DNA of 64,000 bases, taken from Rheinheimera sp. A13L. GTDB lineage: Bacteria > Pseudomonadota > Gammaproteobacteria > Enterobacterales > Alteromonadaceae. The notes under the pieces are model-generated. The model did not search any database and was not told where the DNA came from. It saw only the letters and a program-made list of their open reading frames with translations. Position 1 is the first letter of the stretch; the number at the start of each line of letters is the position of its first letter. The stretch covers positions 124,001 to 188,000 of the forward strand of contig NZ_AFHI01000023.1 of assembly GCF_000217935.1 (NCBI RefSeq), in the 5' to 3' direction. Of this stretch, positions 57,437-64,000 are shown one piece after another. The translations under genes were made by a program, and so were the position numbers.

Positions 57437-58087
57437 ATGAAATCAGATCAACAATTGACCTCGGATATTAAAGCAGAACTGAAATGGGACAGTGCTGTGC
57501 AGGCTGATCCAATAAGTGTTTTGGTGCACGGAGGCATTGTGACCCTATCGGGCAGAGTATCTTCTTTGGCTGAGTTGTGGCATGTGCAATGCGCTGTACA
57601 CAGAGTTTATGGTGTGCAGTCGCTGGACAATCAACTGGTGGTCTCATTACCTCACCAGCATGTGTATCAGGATGTTGATTTAACCAGGGTGGCTGAAGCT
57701 GTGCTGCAATGGTCCAGTCATATTCCGCCTCATGGTATTGAACTGACTGTATCTATGGGCTGGATCCACTTAACGGGTGAAGTTGCTTTTGATTATCAGC
57801 GCCGCGCTGCGACTGAAGCTTTGCGTTCTCTGGCTGGAGTGCGTGGTGTAACCAATCAGATCCGTTTAACGCCCAGAAATCTGGCTGGCACGGTAAAAAA
57901 AGATATCGAAACCGCTTTGGCACGACAGAGCCGAAAAATGGAGTCAGCCATAGTAGTCGAAGTGATAGAGTCCGATGTGGTGCTGACGGGCACAGTTAAT
58001 AGCTGGTCCGAACATGATAAAGCATTAGTGTCGGTCTGGAGCACGCCGGGCGTGTCCCACGTCACAGACCATATTTACGTGCTGTAG
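57437..58087 (+). CDS. Cytoplasmic protein with three BON domains
   Basis: 216 residues, no signal peptide, unlike the other BON proteins here. Three BON repeats: [19 protein letters not shown] / [31 protein letters not shown] / [35 protein letters not shown] / [18 protein letters not shown]. The pattern with W-x-x-A/D before each G-V-V-T-L-x-G is that of BON transport-associated proteins of environmental proteobacteria. Start 57437 has AGGA at nine bases; an ATG nine bases earlier is too close to it. A terminator follows. Confidence 0.82.
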   Translation: MKSDQQLTSDIKAELKWDSAVQADPISVLVHGGIVTLSGRVSSLAELWHVQCAVHRVYGVQSLDNQLVVSLPHQHVYQDVDLTRVAEAVLQWSSHIPPHGIELTVSMGWIHLTGEVAFDYQRRAATEALRSLAGVRGVTNQIRLTPRNLAGTVKKDIETALARQSRKMESAIVVEVIESDVVLTGTVNSWSEHDKALVSVWSTPGVSHVTDHIYVL

Positions 58088-58161
58088 CTGAGTTTTTTGT
58101 TGTTTACAGCAGTCTCAGCCGGTTCCTTCTGCCAGATCCGGATTTTTGGTTGTTGCCTGCG

Positions 58162-58187
58162 GAGCACTTAGGTGCTCTTTTGTTTTT
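58162..58187 (+). terminator. Terminator between the BON gene and the D-glutamate operon
   Basis: GAGCAC (58162-58167), loop TTAG, GTGCTC (58172-58177), then TTTTGTTTTT. It shows that the following operon has its own promoter in 58188-58320. Confidence 0.85.
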
Positions 58188-58320
58188 GCCGAACCGGGCT
58201 ATTCTGAGTTTTTATCGGCCTAAGCTGGCTCTGCTTTACTCAGCCTTAAGCAGTGCAGACTTGGGATGGGACACTAAATCCGCTAGTATGAACTCATCTT
58301 TCATTTTTCAGGCAGCAAAG

Positions 58321-59103
58321 ATGGATCTGCTTACGCCATATCAATTACGCCAACAGATCAAAACAGGCCAGTTTCAGGGGCAGACCAGCGGTTTAGCTTC
58401 AGGTTATGTGCAGTGCAATATGGCAATAGTGCCACAAAGCTGGGCTGCTGAGTTTTTGCTGTTTTGCCAGCGTAACCCCAAAGCTTGTCCTTTAGTGGCT
58501 GTGTCTGAACCTGGCCAGTTTTTACTGCCTGAACTGGGGCAGGATCTTGATCTTCGCACCGACTTACCTTCCTACCGTATCTTTAAACAAGGCGAACTGG
58601 TGGATGAAGTGCAGGATATCCGTGCTTTATGGCGGCATGATCTGGTCAGCTTTTTAATTGGCTGCTCTTTTTCTTTTGAAGAGGCCTTGCTTTCCGCCGG
58701 ATTAGAAATCCGGCATATCAGCGAAGGCAAAAATGTACCTATGTACAACACAAACCTGCAATGCGCCAGTGCAGGACGATTTTCCGGTACTATGGTGGTC
58801 AGTATGAGACCTATGAAGCCCGCTGATGCAATACGGGCTATTCAGATTTGTAGTCGTTTTCCTGCAGTACACGGTGCCCCTGTGCATTTTGGCAACCCGC
58901 AGGCTATTGGCATTTCTGATATCCGTTCACCGGATTATGGTGAAGCTGTCAGCATCAAACCAGATGAAGTACCGGTATTCTGGGCTTGTGGTGTCACGCC
59001 TCAGGTTGTGATTAAACAAGCCAAACCAGATTTTTGTATTAGCCACAGCCCTGGTCATATGCTGGTGACCGATCTTTTAAATTCTTCTTTAGCGAGTTTT
59101 TAA
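58321..59103 (+). CDS. DUF1445 D-glutamate cyclase/hydro-lyase family protein
   Basis: 260 residues. Family signatures: [79 protein letters not shown], and [28 protein letters not shown]1445 proteins include the first domain of vertebrate D-glutamate cyclase relatives and are linked with 5-oxoprolinase genes. Start 58321 is chosen from the family N-terminus; upstream in-frame codons run into the terminator. Stop overlaps pxpA start by one base. Confidence 0.87.
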   Translation: MDLLTPYQLRQQIKTGQFQGQTSGLASGYVQCNMAIVPQSWAAEFLLFCQRNPKACPLVAVSEPGQFLLPELGQDLDLRTDLPSYRIFKQGELVDEVQDIRALWRHDLVSFLIGCSFSFEEALLSAGLEIRHISEGKNVPMYNTNLQCASAGRFSGTMVVSMRPMKPADAIRAIQICSRFPAVHGAPVHFGNPQAIGISDIRSPDYGEAVSIKPDEVPVFWACGVTPQVVIKQAKPDFCISHSPGHMLVTDLLNSSLASF

Positions 59104-59846
59104 TGAAAGCTGTTATCAAACTGAACTGTGATTTAGGCGAAAGTTTTGCCGCTTATCAAATGGGGCTGGATGCAGAGGTGATGCCGCTGATTGATCAGGC
59201 CAATATCGCTTGTGGTTTTCATGCCGGCGACCCTAGTGTATTGGTGAACACCTTAACTTTGGCTAAAGAACATCAGGTAGAGATTGGTGCTCATCCGAGT
59301 TACGACGATAAACAGGGTTTTGGTCGCCGCTCGGTAAAAATGGCGGCTGATGAGTTAAAGCATTTACTCTGGTACCAGATTGCCGCAGTAGATGGGGTGG
59401 CAAAAAGCCTTGGGCTGGAGCTGAGTTATGTCAAACCACATGGTGCTTTGTATAACGATATGATGGCAAGCCCAGCCTTACTTGAAACTGTGATGGAAGC
59501 CGTTGCCAGTTACCATAAACCCTTAAAGTTGATGCTTTTAGCCACGGGCGCTGCAAAACAACATAAGCTGTTGGCAGAGCGTTACAAGCTTGAATTGCTA
59601 TTTGAAGCTTTTGCGGACAGACGCTATCAGAGTGATGGTTCGTTAACACCTCGCAGTCAGGCGGGCAGCGTATTGGATCATCAGGCCGCTTTAGTGCAAG
59701 TGCAGCAGTTACTGCAAAGTGGCACAGTGCAAAGTGATACAGGCGAGTTAGTGGCTATTGAGGCCGATACCTTGTGTGTGCATGGCGACAATCCCGCAGC
59801 ACTTGCCTTAGTGCAGTCCATTCGCACGTTACTGGGTACAGCATGA
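59103..59846 (+). CDS. pxpA: 5-oxoprolinase subunit A
   Basis: 247 residues of the LamB/YcsF family. IKLNCDLGESFAAYQMG, NIACGFHAGDPSVL, VEIGAHPSYDDKQGFGRR and VKPHGALYNDM are diagnostic metal/active-site regions. With PxpB and PxpC it opens 5-oxo-L-proline to L-glutamate at the cost of ATP. Start overlaps the DUF1445 stop; stop overlaps pxpB. Confidence 0.95.
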   Translation: MKAVIKLNCDLGESFAAYQMGLDAEVMPLIDQANIACGFHAGDPSVLVNTLTLAKEHQVEIGAHPSYDDKQGFGRRSVKMAADELKHLLWYQIAAVDGVAKSLGLELSYVKPHGALYNDMMASPALLETVMEAVASYHKPLKLMLLATGAAKQHKLLAERYKLELLFEAFADRRYQSDGSLTPRSQAGSVLDHQAALVQVQQLLQSGTVQSDTGELVAIEADTLCVHGDNPAALALVQSIRTLLGTA

Positions 59847-60544
59847 TCCAACTGGAACTGGCAGGTGAAAATGCGCTGATCCTGTATTTATCGGCAGAAA
59901 TCTCGGCGCAGAATCTTTCACAGCTTCAGCAGTTGCAACACCAAATCCGCAGCCTGCTTGATGAGCAACTGCAAGAATTGTTGCCCTCTTATGCGTCCTT
60001 GCTGATTGTGCTCAAACCTCAGCATAAAGGGGTGTGGGCTATTAAAACTATGCTGGAACAACAGCTTGTACTCTCTGCTACTCATAGTGAACAACAAGGC
60101 CAACTGCTTATTTTACCTGTGTATTACCACAATGCCTGGGATCTGGAGCATGTTGCTCACAAAGCAGGCTTAACCACAGATCAGGTGATTGAACTGCATC
60201 AGGCCGAAGAATACAGAGTGTACGCCATAGGTTTTGCACCGGGTTTTGCGTATTTGGGTGAATTAGACGCACGCCTTGCCACTGCACGGTTAAAAAGCCC
60301 ACGCGCTAAAGTGCCCAAGGGTGCTGTTGCTATTGCCGACCGGCAAACTGCTGTCTATCCGGCTGAGTCACCAGGCGGCTGGAATATTCTGGGCTTATGC
60401 CCAACGCCATTATTTGAACCAGAACATGCCGGTACGGCAAAGCCTCTAATGCCTTTTGTTGTAGGGGATAAAGTGCGTTTTCAATCCATCAGCAAGGATG
60501 AGTTCTTCGCTTTAGGTGGCCAGTTACCGCAGGAGTTGTGCTGA
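59843..60544 (+). CDS. pxpB: 5-oxoprolinase subunit B
   Basis: 233 residues (KipI/allophanate-hydrolase subunit 1 family). VYAIGFAPGFAYLGELD, KVPKGAVAIADRQTAVYPAESPGGWNILG and a late PFVVGDKVRFQ are typical. ATG at 59843 overlaps the pxpA stop (ATGA). Partner of PxpC in the ATP-dependent step of 5-oxoproline cleavage. Confidence 0.94.
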   Translation: MIQLELAGENALILYLSAEISAQNLSQLQQLQHQIRSLLDEQLQELLPSYASLLIVLKPQHKGVWAIKTMLEQQLVLSATHSEQQGQLLILPVYYHNAWDLEHVAHKAGLTTDQVIELHQAEEYRVYAIGFAPGFAYLGELDARLATARLKSPRAKVPKGAVAIADRQTAVYPAESPGGWNILGLCPTPLFEPEHAGTAKPLMPFVVGDKVRFQSISKDEFFALGGQLPQELC

Positions 60545-61488
60545 TGTCTGCTTTTGTCGTATTAAAAGCCGGAGTACAAGCTACCTTGCAGGACCAGGGC
60601 CGTTTTGGTGTTGCCCATTTGGGATTAACTCAGGGCGGGCCTGCAGATTATGCCAGCTATCGTATCGCCGATTTGTTACTGCAAAACCCAAACCCCAGCT
60701 GTCAGATTGAAGTCGCAGTGGGTGGTTTTAGCCTGCTGGCGTTAACAGATACTGTGTTTTGTGTCACTGGTGGCGCTATGCCACTGACAGTCAACGGTCA
60801 GCCTAAAAGCTTATGGCAGACTCATCGCATAAAAAAAGATGATGTACTTGAACTTGGTTTTGCCACATCCGGCCTGCGTTGTTATCTGGCTGTAGCCGGA
60901 GGTTTTAAATTACCAAAAGACTTTGGCAGCAACAGCACTGTGCTGCGGGAAAAAATTGGAGGCATTGGCGGAGCTGCATTACAGCCAGGCCAGTTTTTAC
61001 CTGCTGTTTCAGTCTATCGACCCTTATTGTGGGCTTTGCCTGAAAAGCTCTGGCCTGATTATTCTGCACCGCTGCAACTTGGGCTGCTACCTGGTTATCA
61101 GCAGCATTGGTTTGACGAGTCTCAGTGGCAGCAGCTTTACAGCACCGATTATCAGGTGTCTGCTTTGTATGACCGCATGGGGTATCGCTTGCAAGGTGAG
61201 CCGCTGTTGTACCAGCCAAGGGCTTTGTTGTCCGAAGGTATTTGTTATGGCGCAGTGCAATTGCCGCCTGATGGTTTACCTATAGTGCTGTTAAACGACA
61301 GACAAACCTTAGGGGGGTATCCTAAACCCGGCGTCGTTCTGGCACGGGATGCGGCAGCTTTGGCGCAGTGTCAGCAAGGCCATCCGATCCGTTTTTACCC
61401 TGTATCACCAGAGCAGCTTGAAGCAGAACAGAGGCAGAAAAGTCGCTACTGGGCTGAACTTGCTATGGAATTCCGGAGTCTGGTTTGA
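60544..61488 (+). CDS. pxpC: 5-oxoprolinase subunit C
   Basis: 314 residues (KipA/allophanate-hydrolase subunit 2 family). LKAGVQATLQDQGRFGVAHLGLTQGGPADYAS and the late GAVQLPPDGLPIVLLNDRQTLGGYPK are family hallmarks. AGGAG eight bases before the ATG at 60544, which overlaps the pxpB stop; a GTG six bases earlier is less likely. Completes PxpABC. Confidence 0.94.
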   Translation: MSAFVVLKAGVQATLQDQGRFGVAHLGLTQGGPADYASYRIADLLLQNPNPSCQIEVAVGGFSLLALTDTVFCVTGGAMPLTVNGQPKSLWQTHRIKKDDVLELGFATSGLRCYLAVAGGFKLPKDFGSNSTVLREKIGGIGGAALQPGQFLPAVSVYRPLLWALPEKLWPDYSAPLQLGLLPGYQQHWFDESQWQQLYSTDYQVSALYDRMGYRLQGEPLLYQPRALLSEGICYGAVQLPPDGLPIVLLNDRQTLGGYPKPGVVLARDAAALAQCQQGHPIRFYPVSPEQLEAEQRQKSRYWAELAMEFRSLV

Positions 61489-62333
61489 AAGATTTGCTAC
61501 CCCTCAGCCAACAGATAGAGCATATGCTGGTACGGCAGAATGTAAGGGGTATGGCGACCTTATTGCCTTATCTGAAAACAGGTTCTTACTTAAGAGCTGC
61601 CCGTTTAATCGCAAAAACAAAAGGGCTGGTACTGATAGGCACAGGTTTTCCGGTCGGCGATAGTTTTGAAACCGACGGACCTGTAGGGGCCATTGTGTTG
61701 TATCAGCTTGTCGAAAAGCTGGGAGCCAGGGCTATGCTGGCCTGTGGTTATCCTTTGTTTTCTGCGCTAAAAAACGATTATGCCTGCCTGGAGTTGCCGG
61801 TCAACAGCGTCGATGCGGCAGCATTTGCCCTGCAGGCGTTGCAACAACTAGAGCCTGAATTAATTATTTCAATAGAAAGACCAGGTTTGGCCGCAGATGG
61901 TCGCTATTACAATATGCGCGCTGTGGATATCAGCGCCCGTTGTGCCAACTTTGATGTGTTTTTTCAGCAGGCCAGTTGCCCAACTATAGCCATAGGGGAT
62001 GGCGGCAATGAAATTGGTATGGGAAATCTTTATCAGGCCCTGTCGCAGCTGGCTATTACGCCTGCGGTCACGGGCTGTGATGAATTACTGCTGGCGGATG
62101 TATCCAACTGGGCTGCCTATGGACTGCTGGCTTTGGTATCAGCAATCAGAGATGCAGAAACAGGCGAGGGCTGGTTGCTCGATTGTCAGCCTGCTCAACT
62201 TTTACAGTATTTAGTGAGTCGGGGTTGTGTGGATGGTGTGACAGGACTTGCTAGTATCACCGAAGACAGTTTGCCGCCAGAACATGCGATGCAGCTGATC
62301 CGCGACTTACAACAACTTTGTTTTGAAATCTAA
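61485..62333 (+). CDS. DUF4392 D-glutamate cyclase
   Basis: 282 residues of the family that includes the catalytic domain of mammalian DGLUCY, which converts D-glutamate to 5-oxo-D-proline. LIGTGFPVGDSFETDGPVGA, ISIERPGLAADGRYYNMRAVDIS and AIGDGGNEIGMGNLY are diagnostic. Start is a TTG at 61485 overlapping the pxpC stop, with GGAG seven bases upstream. A second, unrelated D-glutamate cyclase family (DUF1445) opens the same operon. Confidence 0.9.
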   Translation: MKDLLPLSQQIEHMLVRQNVRGMATLLPYLKTGSYLRAARLIAKTKGLVLIGTGFPVGDSFETDGPVGAIVLYQLVEKLGARAMLACGYPLFSALKNDYACLELPVNSVDAAAFALQALQQLEPELIISIERPGLAADGRYYNMRAVDISARCANFDVFFQQASCPTIAIGDGGNEIGMGNLYQALSQLAITPAVTGCDELLLADVSNWAAYGLLALVSAIRDAETGEGWLLDCQPAQLLQYLVSRGCVDGVTGLASITEDSLPPEHAMQLIRDLQQLCFEI

Positions 62334-62351
62334 AGGCTTACAGGAACAACC

Positions 62352-63209
62352 ATGAGTGTGGTGTATTTAAACGGGCAATTTATGCCTTTGGGCGAAGCTA
62401 AAATTTCGCCTATGGACAGAGGCTTTTTATTTGGTGACGGTATTTATGAAGTGATCCCATCTTATGCCGGGCTTTGTGTTGGGTTTGCCGCCCATATCCA
62501 GCGCTTACAGCAAGGCTTAGCTGCGCTGGAGATCCGCTGTGCTTTAACAGCACAAGACTGGAAAGCATTGGTACAGCAACTGATCCAACAAAATGGTGCT
62601 GGTAATCTGGGTATATATCTGCATGTCAGCCGTGGTACAGACAGCAAAAGAGCCCATGCTTACCCGCAGGATATTCCGGCCACTATTTTTGCCTACTGTT
62701 TTGATATAGCTGCTGAACCAGAAGCGGATATAGACAAAGCGCCGCGCTATAAGGTGATGACCGCCACAGATTTACGTTGGCAGCGCTGCCATATTAAATC
62801 CACGGCTTTGCTGGGGAATGTGATGCATCACCAGCAAGCTGCGGCTTTGGGGTTAAACGAATGTATTTTGTTTGATGAGCAAGGCTTTTTAACTGAAGGC
62901 AGTTCCACCAATGTGTTTATTGTCAAAAAGGGGCTCGTGATCACGCCGCCTTTGAGTTCTCAGATTTTACCCGGCATTACCCGTCAGTTGCTGCTGAGTA
63001 TTTTGCGTCAGCACAGCACTATCCAGGTGGAAGAGCGGTCTGTCAGCAAAAACGAAGTACTTTGTGCCGATGAGGTATGGCTTACCAGCTCCAGTAAAGA
63101 AGTTGCAGCTGTGGTGGAAGTGGATGGATTAATTATAGGAGCCGGAAAGCCTGGTCCTCTTTGGCTTAAAGCGCAAAGTTTGTTCAAAATCAATAAATAT
63201 AATTATTGA
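62352..63209 (+). CDS. dat: D-amino-acid aminotransferase
   Basis: 285 residues, class IV PLP aminotransferase. VYLNGQFMPLGEAKISPMDRGFLFGDGIYEVIPSY at the N-terminus, RCHIKSTALLGNV with the PLP lysine, ECILFDEQGFLTEGSSTNVF, ILPGITRQLLL and EVWLTSSSKEVAAV. The RGFLFGDGIYEV and lack of branched-chain signature favour D-alanine/D-glutamate transaminase. It would interconvert D-Ala and D-Glu with keto acids, feeding the cyclases upstream. AGGAA site; starts 18 bases after the DUF4392 gene. Confidence 0.88.
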   Translation: MSVVYLNGQFMPLGEAKISPMDRGFLFGDGIYEVIPSYAGLCVGFAAHIQRLQQGLAALEIRCALTAQDWKALVQQLIQQNGAGNLGIYLHVSRGTDSKRAHAYPQDIPATIFAYCFDIAAEPEADIDKAPRYKVMTATDLRWQRCHIKSTALLGNVMHHQQAAALGLNECILFDEQGFLTEGSSTNVFIVKKGLVITPPLSSQILPGITRQLLLSILRQHSTIQVEERSVSKNEVLCADEVWLTSSSKEVAAVVEVDGLIIGAGKPGPLWLKAQSLFKINKYNY

Positions 63210-63390
63210 TTATATCGATATTATCGCTTTTTTGCTCGACAATTGATATAAATGATAAAAACGCAATATTTGAAACTTGGTGTAGGTTGATTCATAGGGC
63301 GGTATCGGTTCTTGGGATTAATTGTGCGTTCTTGTTTATGCATTAGATTTGTTGCAAGTTCATTTAGTTGGATCAAAGGGCGGGAATGAT

Positions 63391-64000
63391 ATGTCAGTAA
63401 GAAACTATAAGATAGGTTCCAGATTGTTAGCTGGTTTTGCCGTATTAGGATTGATACTGTTACTTCAAGGCAGTTTATCTCTGGTGACTATGTCGCATAT
63501 GAGGGCGGTTTCAACAGAAATTGAAGAGAACACTATCCCAAGCCTGGAGAGCTTGGCAGCACTGAATCTGAGTATGATGAGAGGCCGGATTTACACCTAC
63601 CGCTTGCTGTTGGCAGAAACAGAAGCGCAAAAATCGGACTATGAAAAAGCACTGGTTCAGGTTAAATCAGAATTGGAAAACTATGAAAAATCTTATGAAG
63701 CACTTCTGTCCACAGCTGAAGAACGTGGTGTTTATCAGCAGTTAATTGCAGCCCAACAAGGTTATTTCAACGGGCAGAAGTCACTTCTGCAGAGTCTGGC
63801 TGACGGCAATAGAGCGGACGCCATTCGTATCAGTACTGAAGATATGTCCGGCTATGCCGATCAAATGACTCAGTCATTATTAAAGCTGGCTCAGCTGAAT
63901 CGTGAATATGGTGAACAGCTGACTGCAGCTTCAAACGAGGAATACGGCATAAGCCAGATACTGGTTATAATGGCCATAGCTTTTGGTGTTTTAATCAGTA
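63391..64000 (+). CDS. Methyl-accepting chemotaxis protein, N-terminal part
   Basis: The first 203 codons before the window ends. Starts MSVRNYKIGSRLLAGFAVLG with GGGA upstream. TM1 is LLAGFAVLGLILLLQGSLSLV; a 4HB_MCP periplasmic sensor follows (VSTEIEENTIPSLESLAALN, MMRGRIYTYRLLLAETEAQ, YGEQLTAASNEEYGISQ) and TM2 begins ILVIMAIAFGVLIS. HAMP and signalling domains lie outside. Four-helix-bundle receptors detect small molecules such as amino acids or acids. The 180-base AT-rich gap before it (63210-63390) shows no clear regulatory motif. Confidence 0.88.
   Translation, partial: MSVRNYKIGSRLLAGFAVLGLILLLQGSLSLVTMSHMRAVSTEIEENTIPSLESLAALNLSMMRGRIYTYRLLLAETEAQKSDYEKALVQVKSELENYEKSYEALLSTAEERGVYQQLIAAQQGYFNGQKSLLQSLADGNRADAIRISTEDMSGYADQMTQSLLKLAQLNREYGEQLTAASNEEYGISQILVIMAIAFGVLIS

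Noticed and set aside
58150..58320. Extended N-terminus for the DUF1445 protein
   Set aside because: It would start inside the terminator at 58162-58187 and adds residues not seen in the family.

Overview
The window reads as about 64 kb of chromosome from a marine or freshwater gammaproteobacterium of the Rheinheimera/Alishewanella type. This placement is an inference from protein character: an EarP/EF-P pair of the arginine-rhamnosylation type, a LodA/LodB quinoprotein pair, NamZ, Shewanella-like housekeeping proteins, abundant chemotaxis and periplasmic binding proteins, and moderate GC. No rRNA, tRNA, CRISPR array, prophage or intact insertion sequence was seen.

Layout. 1-1286: end of the TCA operon (sucC tail, sucD, terminator). 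1.3-5.5 kb: small accessory patch with a GNAT protein behind a 50-residue partner, hypothetical proteins, a DUF4160/DUF2442-HTH pair, and a broken second copy of that HTH gene beyond a solute-binding protein gene. 5.6-7.3 kb: phosphate-type binding protein and a porin-like barrel. 7.6-10.7 kb: lodA/lodB-like genes with both residues of the cysteine tryptophylquinone cofactor visible. 11.8-20.1 kb: a long, mostly overlapping gene series (thermostable-hemolysin family, AMP-ligase, heme-oxygenase-like diiron oxidase, SDR, TPR protein, OmpR-type regulator, kinase, cupredoxin, FTR1-like permease, outer-membrane protein). A PmrA-type direct repeat lies in front of it and a second one in front of the LTA-synthase-like sulfatase gene that follows. 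22.5-32.9 kb: mixed core genes (VOC protein, pentapeptide-repeat potassium channel, glnS, LysE, ABC exporter, earP, efp, acetyltransferase).

32.9-42.1 kb (minus strand) is rich in cell-wall turnover genes: NamZ exo-muramidase, sodium/solute symporter, Fur-box DUF6746 protein, PBP4 (dacB), a PAS-PAS chemoreceptor behind a probable c-di-GMP riboswitch, a VanX-like dipeptidase and an NhaC-type antiporter. An ERIC-like palindromic element lies between the symporter and DUF6746. The last operon (58.3-63.2 kb) fits the same theme: two unrelated D-glutamate cyclase families, pxpABC (5-oxoprolinase) and a D-amino-acid aminotransferase, which could turn wall-derived D-Glu/D-Ala into L-glutamate.

42.3-58.1 kb is an envelope/general stress cluster: three BON-domain proteins, two CsbD-like proteins, PRC-barrel, Lmo0937-type mini membrane protein, three Crp/Fnr regulators (two near-identical, each with a TGTACG-N4-CGTACA palindrome upstream), DUF4142, YqjD-YqjE-YqjK-like genes, DUF4398/OmpA lipoproteins and a ferritin-like protein. 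Inside it lie a 48-bp minisatellite that contains the start codon of an otherwise missed 53-residue membrane protein, and a 1278-residue three-enzyme fusion (glycoside hydrolase, glycosyltransferase, UDP-galactopyranose-mutase-like flavoprotein). The window ends inside a methyl-accepting chemotaxis gene.
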